Below are positions 1-8,419 of a stretch of DNA of 64,000 bases, piece by piece. The stretch spans positions 124,001-188,000 of the forward strand of contig NZ_QNRJ01000003.1 in NCBI RefSeq assembly GCF_003315075.1, written 5' to 3'. The first letter of the stretch is position 1, and each line of letters opens with the position of its first letter. The position numbers and the translations under genes were made by a program. The notes beneath the pieces are model-generated. The model saw nothing but the letters and a program-made list of their open reading frames with translations. It did no database searches and had not been told where the DNA came from. This DNA comes from Rossellomorea aquimaris (lineage in GTDB: Bacteria > Bacillota > Bacilli > Bacillales > Bacillaceae_B).

Positions 1-39
1 ATTTTCAGGAAGCTATCAGGAAGTGGTGTGGAATCTTAA
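1..39 (+). CDS. Possible C-terminal tail of an upstream gene
   Basis: Frame 1 is open from the window edge and ends at TAA (37-39), giving the tail IFRKLSGSGVES. An imperfect hairpin with a T-run follows, as expected at a gene end. The piece is too short to identify and could be chance. Confidence 0.25.
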   Translation: MFRKLSGSGVES

Positions 40-49
40 TAGATGGTTA

Positions 50-92
50 TGAAAAGGCGCTTTTCCTTGATTGGGGAAGTGTCTTTTTTATG
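50..92 (+). terminator. Weak terminator-like hairpin
   Basis: A GGCGCTTTTCC arm faces GGGGAAGTGTC across a short loop and is followed by six T. The pairing is imperfect. It would end the gene that enters from the left edge. Confidence 0.35.
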
Positions 93-276
93 TTGATGTT
101 CACAATTTGGCACAAGTTTAATAGATTCCGGCACAACGTGAAGTGAAAAAACTATAGCACGAAACTATTAAATATCCACGATTATCTGAGTCCCTCACCA
201 CATCCTCAGCCCAACTACAGAAAAAATTTTCCCGCAATCCCTCTAGAAATCATCATCAATACCGACTATACTAGTA

Positions 277-349
277 TTAATTTTTAAATTTTCCGAATAT
301 TATTGACTATTTTGTGACAGGAGTGATAATATAACGTTGTATTTACGTT
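277..349 (+). promoter_or_regulatory. Promoter and operator of the TrpXYZ-type importer
   Basis: A TTGACT -35 box (303-308) is followed 18 nt later by TAATAT (327-332). The word CGTTGTATTTACGTT (335-349) lies over the expected start point. The same arrangement, with the operator word starting exactly 32 nt after the first base of TTGACT, occurs before the thioesterase at 3412-3458. An A+T-rich TTTTAAATTTT stretch precedes both. The rest of 93-276 shows no gene. Co-regulation of the two operons is inferred; the regulator is unknown. Confidence 0.6.
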
Positions 350-431
350 GGTGTTCATTTTTATCATACTTGGATTTGCTAGTCTACGAGACTACTGATC
401 ATATATCAGGAAGAGAAAAAGGGGGATTTCT

Positions 432-1439
432 GTGAAGAAGAAGAGTTTATTACTTATTGTCATTTCTATGATGCTGGGAATGCTGTTTTTAGCGGGCTGT
501 GGTAGTGATACAAGCTCAGGTGGAGAAGATGGTGAAAAGCAATATGTGATCGGGGTAACCCAGATTGTGGAACATCCGTCTTTAGATGCAGCATTTGAAG
601 GTTTTAAGAAGGCATTGGCTGAAAACGGTTTCAAAGAAGGCGAAAATGTAAAATATGATGTTCAAATCGCCCAAGGAGATCAAAGTAATTCACAAAGTGC
701 TGCCAAGAACTTTGTTGGAGACGGTGTCGACCTTATCTTTGCTAACTCAACCCCAAGTGCTCAACACGCATTGAATGCAACGAAAGAGATTCCAATCGTT
801 TTTACTTCTGTTACTGATCCTGTCGGTGCCGAATTGGTTAAGTCTTTTGAAGAGCCTGGTGAAAATATCACGGGAACGACCGATACTCACCCGGAAGCGA
901 TTTCAAAGACCCTTCAATTCATCACGGATGAAATGAAAGCGAAGAAGATTGGAGTTGTTTATAATTCCGGCGAACAAAATGCTGTCGTTCAAGTAGCTGA
1001 AGTGAATAAGCTTGCCGAAGAAAAAGGCGTGGAAGTGGCAGAAGCTACGGTTTCAACATCCGCTGATGTCAAACAGGCGACTGAATCCCTGGTGGGAAGA
1101 GTCGATGCCATTTACATCCCGAAAGATAATACAGTCGTTTCAGCGCTGGAATCAGTCATCACGGTAGCGAATGAAAAGGATATTCCTCTTTTTGTAGGAG
1201 AACTCGATTCATTGAAAAAAGGGGCGATTGCAGCGAGTGGATTCAACTATGAGGATCTTGGTTATCAAACTGGGTTAATGGCAGTGAAGATTCTAAAAGG
1301 GGAGAAGAAACCTTCTGAAATCCCTGTACAGGCTCCGGAAAACTTCGAGTTGATGTTCAATAAAGCGGCAGCTGAAGAACAAGGTGTGGAAGTACAGGAA
1401 GCCTGGTCTGAGCTCGGGAAATTTTTAGAAGAAAAATAG
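432..1439 (+). CDS. ABC transporter substrate-binding lipoprotein (TrpX-like)
   Basis: This is the extracellular binding lipoprotein of an ABC importer of the TrpXYZ / ABC_sub_bind type. The first 23 residues are a lipoprotein signal peptide: a KKK start, a hydrophobic stretch and a lipobox LAGC with the acylated Cys at 23. The remainder is a two-lobed periplasmic-binding-protein fold, with family stretches such as ANSTPSAQHAL and VFTSVTDPVGA. The start is GTG behind an AAGGGGG site. Permease and ATPase genes follow directly. The family is usually linked to tryptophan; here the neighbours are phenylalanine/tyrosine breakdown genes, so an aromatic amino acid substrate is inferred. Confidence 0.85.
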   Translation: MKKKSLLLIVISMMLGMLFLAGCGSDTSSGGEDGEKQYVIGVTQIVEHPSLDAAFEGFKKALAENGFKEGENVKYDVQIAQGDQSNSQSAAKNFVGDGVDLIFANSTPSAQHALNATKEIPIVFTSVTDPVGAELVKSFEEPGENITGTTDTHPEAISKTLQFITDEMKAKKIGVVYNSGEQNAVVQVAEVNKLAEEKGVEVAEATVSTSADVKQATESLVGRVDAIYIPKDNTVVSALESVITVANEKDIPLFVGELDSLKKGAIAASGFNYEDLGYQTGLMAVKILKGEKKPSEIPVQAPENFELMFNKAAAEEQGVEVQEAWSELGKFLEEK

Positions 1440-1455
1440 GAAGGGTTGATGATTC

Positions 1456-2475
1456 GTGCCAACAGCAATATTCGCATCCTTTGAATCTGGAATCATTTAC
1501 GCTATTATGGCCCTCGGAGTCTACTTGTCCTTTCGGATATTGGATTTTCCCGATTTAACAGTCGACGGCAGCTTCGTTACAGGAGCCGCTGTCGCTGCCA
1601 CCATGATTGTTAGTGGCGTAAATCCAGTCATCGCAACCATTACAGCGATTATCATCGGATTTGTTGCAGGATGTATAACGGGACTGCTTCACACGTTTGG
1701 AAAAATCAATGCCCTATTATCAGGGATTCTCATGATGATCGCCCTGTATTCTATCAATCTCAGGATAATGGGACGGTCGAATGTACCTTTACTAAGTCAG
1801 GATACTGCGTTTACAGGGATGGAAGGATTTTGGTCATCTCTCGGAATCGATGCCGCACTCAATAAATTGTGGATGGCAGTGGGGCTTGGTGAGCCTGTAC
1901 CGGGAACGTGGAGCATTTTATTTATTATGATCATCATCACGCTTGTCATCAAGTTTATTACAGACGGATTCTTGAAAACGGAAATCGGGTTGGCATTGCG
2001 GGCGACTGGGGATAATCAGCGGATGATCCGCAGCTTCTCTGCTAATACGAATCTGATGATTATTCTGGGGTTGGGAATATCGAATGGGATGGTGGCACTG
2101 TCGGGAGCATTGATTGCCCAGTATAGCCGATTTGCTGATGTGGGAATGGGAATCGGGATGATTATCATTGGACTTGCTTCCGTTATCATCGGTGAAGCAT
2201 TGTTCGGAACCAAGACGATCGCCCGTACGACGCTCGCCGTCATTGGTGGAGCGATTATCTATCGATTAGTCGTATCCATGGCACTTCGCGTCGATTTCCT
2301 GGAAACAGGGGATATGAAGCTTATCACAGCGACAATCGTGATTCTTGCCCTTGTCATGCCTAAGGTGATGGACCGTTACAAGGATAGGAAACGAAAAGCG
2401 CAACGTATGGCAGAACGATTGGACAGGTCTTCAATCACAGATGGAAAGGGTGAGAGCGGTGTTACAATTAAATAG
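1456..2475 (+). CDS. ABC transporter permease (TrpY-like)
   Basis: This is the membrane subunit of the importer, 339 residues with about eight to nine hydrophobic segments. It belongs to the BPD_transp_2-like permease family found with TrpX-type binding proteins. Typical stretches are LDFPDLTVDGSF near the N terminus and TEIGLALRATGDN near residue 180, the latter resembling the cytoplasmic loop that contacts the ATPase. It starts with GTG 16 bp after the lipoprotein gene, and its 3' end overlaps the ATPase start by 17 bp, so the three genes are translationally coupled. Confidence 0.85.
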   Translation: MPTAIFASFESGIIYAIMALGVYLSFRILDFPDLTVDGSFVTGAAVAATMIVSGVNPVIATITAIIIGFVAGCITGLLHTFGKINALLSGILMMIALYSINLRIMGRSNVPLLSQDTAFTGMEGFWSSLGIDAALNKLWMAVGLGEPVPGTWSILFIMIIITLVIKFITDGFLKTEIGLALRATGDNQRMIRSFSANTNLMIILGLGISNGMVALSGALIAQYSRFADVGMGIGMIIIGLASVIIGEALFGTKTIARTTLAVIGGAIIYRLVVSMALRVDFLETGDMKLITATIVILALVMPKVMDRYKDRKRKAQRMAERLDRSSITDGKGESGVTIK

Positions 2476-3253
2476 AATCCATAAAGTATTTAATGAAGGG
2501 ACACCCGATGAAAAAATCGCCCTTGATGACATTCAGCTCTCTTTAAAACCTGGAGATTTCGTCACTGTGATTGGAAGCAATGGAGCCGGGAAATCGACAT
2601 TGATGAATATCGTTTCAGGTGTACTGCTGCCTGATGTGGGAAATGTCCTGATTGACGATCATGATGTTTCTAAGGTGTCCGAGTATAAAAGGTCTAAGCT
2701 TATCGGTCGCGTGTTCCAGGATCCAATGGCAGGAACCGCACCTACTATGACCATCGAAGAGAACCTGGCCATGGCATATTCCAGAAATCGTACCCGCACC
2801 TTTAAACTGGGTGTGACCAAAAAACGGAAAGTGTTTTTTAAGGAAGTACTGGAAACACTTCACCTCGGGCTTGAGAATCGATTGAATGCAAAGGTCGGGC
2901 TGCTATCAGGAGGGGAAAGACAGGCGCTCTCTCTACTGATGGCCACATTCACAGAACCTTCGATCTTATTGCTGGATGAACATACGGCAGCGTTGGATCC
3001 CGCCAGAGCGGATCTGATTACGAACCTGACAAAAGAGATTGTAGAGAAGTATAAGCTGACCACGTTGATGGTCACCCATAATATGCAGCAGGCGCTGGAC
3101 CTTGGCAACCGGTTGATTATGATGGATAAGGGCCAGATTATATTAGAGGTAAATGAAGAAGAGAAAAAACACCTCACAGTCGAAGGACTTCTCCACGAAT
3201 TTCAGCGAATCCGTGGAAGCAAACTCGCCAGCGACCGGGCACTTCTTTCATAA
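2459..3253 (+). CDS. ABC transporter ATP-binding protein (TrpZ-like)
   Basis: This is the cytoplasmic ATPase of the importer. Walker A (GSNGAGKST), the ABC signature (LSGGERQ) and Walker B (ILLLDEHTAALDP) are intact, and the switch His is in MVTHNM. I prefer GTG at 2459, which gives MLQLNRIHKVF and a purine-rich upstream site, over the ATG at 2441; this start lies inside the permease gene. A terminator follows at 3284. The family and operon position support import rather than export. Confidence 0.85.
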   Translation: MLQLNRIHKVFNEGTPDEKIALDDIQLSLKPGDFVTVIGSNGAGKSTLMNIVSGVLLPDVGNVLIDDHDVSKVSEYKRSKLIGRVFQDPMAGTAPTMTIEENLAMAYSRNRTRTFKLGVTKKRKVFFKEVLETLHLGLENRLNAKVGLLSGGERQALSLLMATFTEPSILLLDEHTAALDPARADLITNLTKEIVEKYKLTTLMVTHNMQQALDLGNRLIMMDKGQIILEVNEEEKKHLTVEGLLHEFQRIRGSKLASDRALLS

Positions 3254-3283
3254 GCTAATAAAAACAATAAACAACCTTCTACA

Positions 3284-3316
3284 AAAAGCAACGAGACTCT
3301 GTTTCGTTGCTTTTTT
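3284..3316 (+). terminator. Rho-independent terminator after the importer operon
   Basis: AAAAGCAACGA pairs with TCGTTGCTTTT across a 7-nt loop and a T-run follows. It separates the importer operon from the catabolic operon. Confidence 0.85.
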
Positions 3317-3329
3317 GCGTTAAAGGAGT

Positions 3330-3367
3330 GAGGGACGGACCTCGGCAAAGCCGAAGGTCCGTCCCTC
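3330..3367. repeat. Inverted pair of the GAGGGACGGACCT word
   Basis: GAGGGACGGACCT (3330-3342) and its exact reverse complement (3355-3367) flank a short GC-rich centre and would form a long hairpin. It lies just beyond a normal terminator and has no T-run, so termination is not its obvious role. Other copies are at 9317, 9367, 25617, 28463, 31216, 31246, 35532 and 56299. Confidence 0.9.
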
Positions 3368-3377
3368 TGCATAACTT

Positions 3378-3458
3378 ATATTAATATAATATTTTAAATT
3401 TTAACAATTTATTGACTATTTATAAAACAAAATGTTATTATATCGTTGAATTAACGTT
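3378..3458 (+). promoter_or_regulatory. Promoter and operator of the aromatic catabolic operon
   Basis: TTGACT (3412-3417) and TATTAT (3436-3441) are spaced by 18 nt. CGTTGAATTAACGTT (3444-3458) matches the word before the importer at 335-349 in 13 of 15 positions, at the same distance from the -35 box. The upstream TTTTAAATTTT stretch is shared as well. A common regulator is inferred. Confidence 0.65.
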
Positions 3459-3499
3459 ATATAAAAATATATAATTTGTTGGTTTAAAGGGGGAAAGCA

Positions 3500-3895
3500 A
3501 TGAAGTCTGGATTAGCAGAAGGACATACGGCCGTCGTCACGACAGAAGTAATCCCCAGCATGTATGCCCAGTTTGAAGGAGACGTGGTACACCCGGTGTA
3601 TTCGACCGTCTCAATGGTTTACCACATGGAATGGGCATCAAGAAAGATCATTCTACCCTATTTGGAAGATCATGAAGAGGGAATGGGAGCCAAGGTGAAC
3701 GTCGAGCATATGACTCCGGCGAAAAACGGTTCCTCTCTTGAAATTAAAGCGAGCGTAATTAAATATGAACGAAACATCATCGTGACCGCAGTGACTGTCA
3801 GAGATAGAGAAAATGACAGACTCATTGGGAAAGGTGAAGTCAAACAAGTGGTACTCCCTAAAGAGATCATTAATGAAAGAATAAAAGAGAACTAG
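3500..3895 (+). CDS. FlK-like hotdog thioesterase
   Basis: This 131-residue protein resembles the fluoroacetyl-CoA thioesterase (FlK) type of hotdog-fold enzymes, which split acyl-CoA thioesters in the cytosol. The family's active-site pattern is visible: a Ser/Thr-rich YSTVSMV stretch, the Glu in HMEWAS and the His in VEHMTP. It is the first gene of the operon that goes on to phenylalanine dehydrogenase and a 2-oxoacid dehydrogenase. A likely substrate is therefore an aryl- or branched acyl-CoA made by that complex, such as phenylacetyl-CoA. That substrate is inference. Confidence 0.65.
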   Translation: MKSGLAEGHTAVVTTEVIPSMYAQFEGDVVHPVYSTVSMVYHMEWASRKIILPYLEDHEEGMGAKVNVEHMTPAKNGSSLEIKASVIKYERNIIVTAVTVRDRENDRLIGKGEVKQVVLPKEIINERIKEN

Positions 3896-3939
3896 TTTTG
3901 ATCTACTTCATCAATAGGAGTATAAAAGGAGGAAGATGA

Positions 3940-5109
3940 GTGTCTAACGTATTCACTAAAATGGAAGCGGTTACAAACAGAGAGCTTGCAGGGGGCGGAG
4001 AAATGGATATGTTTGAAAAAATACAAAATCATGAACAGGTTGTATTTTGCAATGATGAAGAAACAGGACTGAAAGCCATCATCGCCATACATAATACGAC
4101 TCTTGGACCTGCACTGGGCGGCTGTCGAATGAGACCCTACACATCAGTAGATGAAGCACTTGAGGATGTTTTGCGTTTATCAAAAGGGATGACCTACAAA
4201 TGTGCAGCGGCCGATGTGGACTTCGGTGGAGGAAAAGCCGTCATCATCGGAGATCCTGAAAAAGACAAACATCCTGAGCTGTTCCGTGCTTTCGGCCAAT
4301 TTGTTGAATCCCTGAACGGAAGATTCTATACCGGGACAGACATGGGCACGACTCCTGATGACTTTGTTTATGCCTTAAAAGAAACGAATTGCATTGTTGG
4401 CGTCAATGAAGAATACGGTGGAAGCGGAGATTCATCCATCCCGACTGCCATGGGCGTGATCTACGGCTTACAGGCAACCAACCAAAACGTATGGGGCTCA
4501 AAGGACCTCCATGGAAAAAGCTATGCCATTCAAGGGTTAGGAAAAGTGGGCTTTAAAGTAGCCGAGCGTCTACTTGAAGAGGGAGCAGACCTCTATGTAA
4601 CGGATATCAGTCAGAAATCCATCGATCAGTTAGTAGCCAAGGCAAACAGGATGGGAGCAGCCATTAAAGTCGTATCAGGGGATGAGATCTACTCGGTTGA
4701 TGCAGATGTCTTCATTCCTTGTGCCATCGGTGGAATCATTAATGATCACACGGTAGATCAGCTGAAAGTAAAAGCGGTCGTCGGTTCTGCCAACAACCAA
4801 TTATTAGACCTTTCCCATGGAATGAAGCTGCACGAAAAAGGAATCTTATATGCACCTGATTACATCGTCAATGCAGGCGGGTTGATCCAGGTAGCGGACG
4901 AATTGTACGAACCAAACAAAGAACGCGTCCTTCAAAAGACAAGTGCCATCTATAATAGCCTTCAAAATATTTACCTGCAATCAGAAAACCAGCATATGAC
5001 CACAGTCGAAGCAGCCAACCGGTTCTGTGAGGATAGAATCCACGCACGAACAAGAAGAAACAGCTTCTTCTCCCATGCGAAACGTCCGAAATGGTCGGTT
5101 AGGACATAA
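3940..5109 (+). CDS. pdh: Phenylalanine dehydrogenase
   Basis: The enzyme deaminates L-phenylalanine oxidatively to phenylpyruvate with NAD+. It belongs to the Glu/Leu/Phe/Val dehydrogenase family. The sequence follows the Bacillus phenylalanine dehydrogenases rather than leucine dehydrogenase: TGTDMGT where LeuDH has [16 protein letters not shown] where LeuDH has GGVINVADE, and a C terminus RNSFFS..RPKW known from PheDH. The glycine-rich GGGKAVI stretch with the active-site Lys and the Rossmann motif GLGKVG are present. Start is GTG behind AAAGGAGG, with an N-terminal extension of about 24 residues. Its place before E1/E2/E3 genes suggests the product is passed to that complex. Confidence 0.88.
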   Translation: MSNVFTKMEAVTNRELAGGGEMDMFEKIQNHEQVVFCNDEETGLKAIIAIHNTTLGPALGGCRMRPYTSVDEALEDVLRLSKGMTYKCAAADVDFGGGKAVIIGDPEKDKHPELFRAFGQFVESLNGRFYTGTDMGTTPDDFVYALKETNCIVGVNEEYGGSGDSSIPTAMGVIYGLQATNQNVWGSKDLHGKSYAIQGLGKVGFKVAERLLEEGADLYVTDISQKSIDQLVAKANRMGAAIKVVSGDEIYSVDADVFIPCAIGGIINDHTVDQLKVKAVVGSANNQLLDLSHGMKLHEKGILYAPDYIVNAGGLIQVADELYEPNKERVLQKTSAIYNSLQNIYLQSENQHMTTVEAANRFCEDRIHARTRRNSFFSHAKRPKWSVRT

Positions 5110-5160
5110 AAAAAGCTTAGGTTATCGTACCAACAAAAAAGCACCAAAAGAGGTGATGAA

Positions 5161-6225
5161 ATGATCGAGGAATTTCAATTGGTCCAGGTGATGGATCAAC
5201 AAGGAGAACTGGTTCAAAGCGAGTATAAAGAGGACATTTCAGAAGACTTGGCCCGCACTTTTTATCGTCATCTAATCAGGATCCGTACCTTTGACCGCAA
5301 AGCCGTTAGCCTCCAGCGTCAAGGCCGGATCGGAACTTACGCACCATTTGAGGGACAGGAGGCTTCACAGGTGGGGAGTGCCCTTGCACTACAAGAGAAG
5401 GACTGGTTATTCCCTTCCTATCGGGATCATGGGGCAACCATGACATTCGGACACTCCCTGCTTCATATCCTTCTATTCTGGAAGGGGAGAAATGAAGGAT
5501 GCGTGCCTCCTGAAGGAAAGAATATCTTCACTCCCGGCATTCCGATTGCGACACAGCTTCCCCATGCGGTAGGGGCAGCTTTCGCCGAGAAGAGAAAAGG
5601 GACCCGGAATGCAGCCATCGTTTATTTTGGTGATGGGGCAACCTCTGAAGGCGACTTTCATGAAGGATTGAACCTGGCAAGCGTCTGGGAGGCCCCGGTC
5701 GTCTTTTTCAATCAAAACAATCATTACGCCATCTCCGTTCCCATGCACAAGCAAATGAAAACAAAGACCATTGCCCAGAAATCACTTGCCTATGACATTC
5801 CAAGCGTACGCATCGACGGCAATGATATTTTTGCTGTTTACTTTGAAACGTTGAAGGCGCTGGAGAGAGCACGAAACGGGGACGGACCTACCTTGATCGA
5901 GTCCGTGACCTGGAGATACGGTGCCCATACAACCGCAGATGATCCGACGAAGTATCGTGATCAACAGGAAAGTGAGACCCGACGTAAGGAAAATGACCCT
6001 GTCGACCGGTTGACGAAATTCATGAAGCATCGAGGCTGGGATGACGAAGAGTGGATGACCTCTGTTCAAAAGGAATGTGCAAAGGAAGTAGATCTTGCAG
6101 TCGAGGAACTGGAAGCATATCCGGCAGCCGATCCCAGTGTGATCTTTGATTATGTATTTGCGACACCGACCTGGACGATCCAGGAACAAAAAGAAAAGCT
6201 CCTTGAGCGATGGAGAGGTGAGTAG
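5161..6225 (+). CDS. 2-oxoacid dehydrogenase E1 alpha subunit
   Basis: This is the thiamine-diphosphate-binding alpha subunit of a branched-chain-type (alpha2beta2) 2-oxoacid dehydrogenase, 354 residues. The ThDP motif GDGATSEGDFHEGLN ends in the expected Asn-containing segment, and RYGAHTTADDPTKYR matches the phosphorylation-loop region of the family. The gene lies 51 bp after phenylalanine dehydrogenase and directly before E1 beta. Sequence alone would allow a branched-chain substrate; the context points to phenylpyruvate or hydroxyphenylpyruvate. I know no way to settle the substrate from sequence alone. Confidence 0.85.
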   Translation: MIEEFQLVQVMDQQGELVQSEYKEDISEDLARTFYRHLIRIRTFDRKAVSLQRQGRIGTYAPFEGQEASQVGSALALQEKDWLFPSYRDHGATMTFGHSLLHILLFWKGRNEGCVPPEGKNIFTPGIPIATQLPHAVGAAFAEKRKGTRNAAIVYFGDGATSEGDFHEGLNLASVWEAPVVFFNQNNHYAISVPMHKQMKTKTIAQKSLAYDIPSVRIDGNDIFAVYFETLKALERARNGDGPTLIESVTWRYGAHTTADDPTKYRDQQESETRRKENDPVDRLTKFMKHRGWDDEEWMTSVQKECAKEVDLAVEELEAYPAADPSVIFDYVFATPTWTIQEQKEKLLERWRGE

Positions 6226-6226
6226 A

Positions 6227-7222
6227 ATGAGCACCTTAACGAAAATGAAGACGCTGACAATGGTTCAAGCCATAACGGATGCTATGAGAGTGATGCTTCA
6301 GGAAAGCGAAGATGTTCTGTTGATGGGTGAAGATATCGGGACGAACGGCGGAGTATTCCGGGCGACGGACGGTCTTCAACAGGAATTCGGTGAAGACCGG
6401 GTTCTTGATACACCCTTAAGTGAAGCCGGCTTTATTGGAGCGGCCATCGGGATGGGGCTGAACGGATTTCGTCCAGTAGCCGAGGTCCAATTTTTAGGGT
6501 TCATCTACCCGGCATACGAACAGATCATGACGCATGCATCCAGAATACGTGCCCGTACCCTGGGACATTTCACCTGTCCATTGGTCATCAGGGCTCCGTA
6601 TGGGGCTGGTGTAAGGGCGCCTGAGATTCATTCCGATAGCACGGAAGCACTTTTCACTCATATGCCGGGAATCAAGGTTGTTTGCCCCGCAACTCCATAT
6701 GATGCAAAGGGACTCCTGATTGCAGCCATCGAGGACCCTGATCCCGTTCTGTTCCTGGAGCCCATGAGATGTTACCGTTCTTCCAGGGAAGAAGTGCCTG
6801 AAGAGAAGTACACCGTGGAAATCGGGAAAGGCAAGGTAGTCAAAGAGGGCGAGGATGTCACGATCATTGCGTGGGGAGCCATGGTGAAGGTAGCTGAGGA
6901 CGCTGCGAAGGAAGCGGCTGGTAAAGGCATCGACTGTGAAGTCCTTGATCTTAGAACACTCTACCCTCTGGATAAAGACCTTATTTCGACCTCTGTGCAG
7001 AAGACAGGCAGAACCGTGATTGTCCATGAAGCACACGCCACTGGTGGAGTCGGAAATGATGTACTGGCGATCATCAATGACAAATCCTTTTTATATCAAA
7101 AAGCACCGACTGAAAGGGTAACAGGATTCGATACACCTGTCCCATATTTCGGATTTGAAGATTTCTATTTGCCTGACAGTAAACGTGTGCTGGCTGCAGT
7201 GGAAAATGTAGCCCGCTATTAG
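6227..7222 (+). CDS. 2-oxoacid dehydrogenase E1 beta subunit
   Basis: This is the beta subunit that completes the E1 active site. Family stretches are GEDIGTNGGVFRAT, the LSEAGFIGAAIGMGLNG region and the C-terminal transketolase domain with VHEAHATGG. I place the start at ATG 6227 (MSTLTKMKTLTMVQAI), just after the E1 alpha stop and behind GAGAGGTGAG. The longer open frame from 6146 lies inside E1 alpha. The tight spacing implies coupled translation with E1 alpha. The subunit carries no clear substrate signature that I can read by eye. Confidence 0.85.
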   Translation: MSTLTKMKTLTMVQAITDAMRVMLQESEDVLLMGEDIGTNGGVFRATDGLQQEFGEDRVLDTPLSEAGFIGAAIGMGLNGFRPVAEVQFLGFIYPAYEQIMTHASRIRARTLGHFTCPLVIRAPYGAGVRAPEIHSDSTEALFTHMPGIKVVCPATPYDAKGLLIAAIEDPDPVLFLEPMRCYRSSREEVPEEKYTVEIGKGKVVKEGEDVTIIAWGAMVKVAEDAAKEAAGKGIDCEVLDLRTLYPLDKDLISTSVQKTGRTVIVHEAHATGGVGNDVLAIINDKSFLYQKAPTERVTGFDTPVPYFGFEDFYLPDSKRVLAAVENVARY

Positions 7223-7237
7223 ACAAGGAGGGAGTCC

Positions 7238-8419
7238 ATGGAAGTTAAGCTTCATGATATTGGGGAAGGCATGACCGAAGCCAATATCAATCACTTTCTT
7301 GTAAAAGTGGGGGAGGTCGTGAGAGCGGATCAACCACTGGTAGAGGTACAAACAGATAAAATGACGGCAGAGATCCCGGCACCATTTTCAGGGGTGATCA
7401 AGGAGTTTACCGTCAGTGAAGGGGAAACGATCCCAGTGGGATCTACGGTCCTGTTGATGGAAAAGGAACAGAAGCCGTATGGAGGCGAGGGGTCCTTTCC
7501 CCAAACAACTCAAGTATTGAAGAAGAGAAGGATCCTTGCTTCCCCGTATACGAGGAAAATAGCAAGGGAGAATGGTATTAACATAGAAGAAGTGGTTGGT
7601 TCCGGAGCTGGTGGTAGAATCCTCGATGAAGATATTTTCCTTTATATGAATGGAGAAAGTCAGTCAGTGCCGGTCCCGGTTGAAGAACCTGAAACTATTG
7701 CCCCAGCAGCACCGACCGAACCTGACGCTGAAACGATTCCTTTCCGGGGCAGACGCAAACAGATTGCTTCCAAAATGTCACAGTCACTCAGAACCATCCC
7801 GCACTGTACCCATTTTGAAGAAGTCGACGTGACGAATCTATTAGCCTGGAAAGATACCATGAAAGCGGGCGGCGGGTCCATTTCCGTTGGAGCTTATTTT
7901 ATCAAAGTCATTTCTGTCTGTTTAAAAGAGTTTCCCGTCTTCAATGCCCGTCTTAATGAACAGGAGGAGTGTGTCGAACTTCAGTCCCATCACAATATAG
8001 GAATCGCTGTCGATACAGAGGAAGGACTGATCGTCCCTGTCATCAAACAGGTTGAACGGAAAACCATCAAGGACATTCACGGCGAAATGAAGGAACTGAC
8101 CGTAAAAGCACAGGAAGGCAAGTTAACAATGAAGGATATCAAAGGAGGAACCTTCACGGTCAGTAACGTAGGACCGCTGAACGGATCGATCGGAGCGACT
8201 CCCATCATTAACGAACCGGAAGTAGCCCTCCTCGCCTTTCATAAAACGAAGAAGCGTCCGATGGTGAACGAAAAAGATGAAATTGTCGTCCGTTCCATGA
8301 TGAATGTTTCGATGTCCTTTGATCATAGGGTGGTAGACGGCGGAACAGCTGTGAAATTCACGAATCGATTACGGGATCTGATTGAAGAACCTCAATCCAT
8401 GCTTTTGGAGTTGATGTAA
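7238..8419 (+). CDS. Dihydrolipoamide acyltransferase E2
   Basis: This is the E2 core of the complex, 393 residues. It has one lipoyl domain at about 1-76 with the lipoylated Lys in QTDKMTAE, then a subunit-binding domain near 105-140 (ASPYTRKIARENGI). A Pro/Ala/Glu-rich linker leads to the catalytic acyltransferase domain, whose active site FDHRVVDGG supplies His and Asp. It moves the acyl group made by E1 onto coenzyme A. The stop codon is followed at once by the E3 start, so E1, E2 and E3 form one transcription unit. Confidence 0.88.
   Translation: MEVKLHDIGEGMTEANINHFLVKVGEVVRADQPLVEVQTDKMTAEIPAPFSGVIKEFTVSEGETIPVGSTVLLMEKEQKPYGGEGSFPQTTQVLKKRRILASPYTRKIARENGINIEEVVGSGAGGRILDEDIFLYMNGESQSVPVPVEEPETIAPAAPTEPDAETIPFRGRRKQIASKMSQSLRTIPHCTHFEEVDVTNLLAWKDTMKAGGGSISVGAYFIKVISVCLKEFPVFNARLNEQEECVELQSHHNIGIAVDTEEGLIVPVIKQVERKTIKDIHGEMKELTVKAQEGKLTMKDIKGGTFTVSNVGPLNGSIGATPIINEPEVALLAFHKTKKRPMVNEKDEIVVRSMMNVSMSFDHRVVDGGTAVKFTNRLRDLIEEPQSMLLELM

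Noticed and set aside
5878..5888. GGGACGGACCT in the E1 alpha gene as another copy of the 13-bp word
   Set aside because: It matches only 11 bases and encodes the conserved GDGPT motif, so chance through protein conservation is likely.
6494..7036. A 180-codon minus-strand frame inside the E1 beta gene
   Set aside because: It lies fully opposite a well-supported gene, has Cys/His-rich nonsense composition and no start context.
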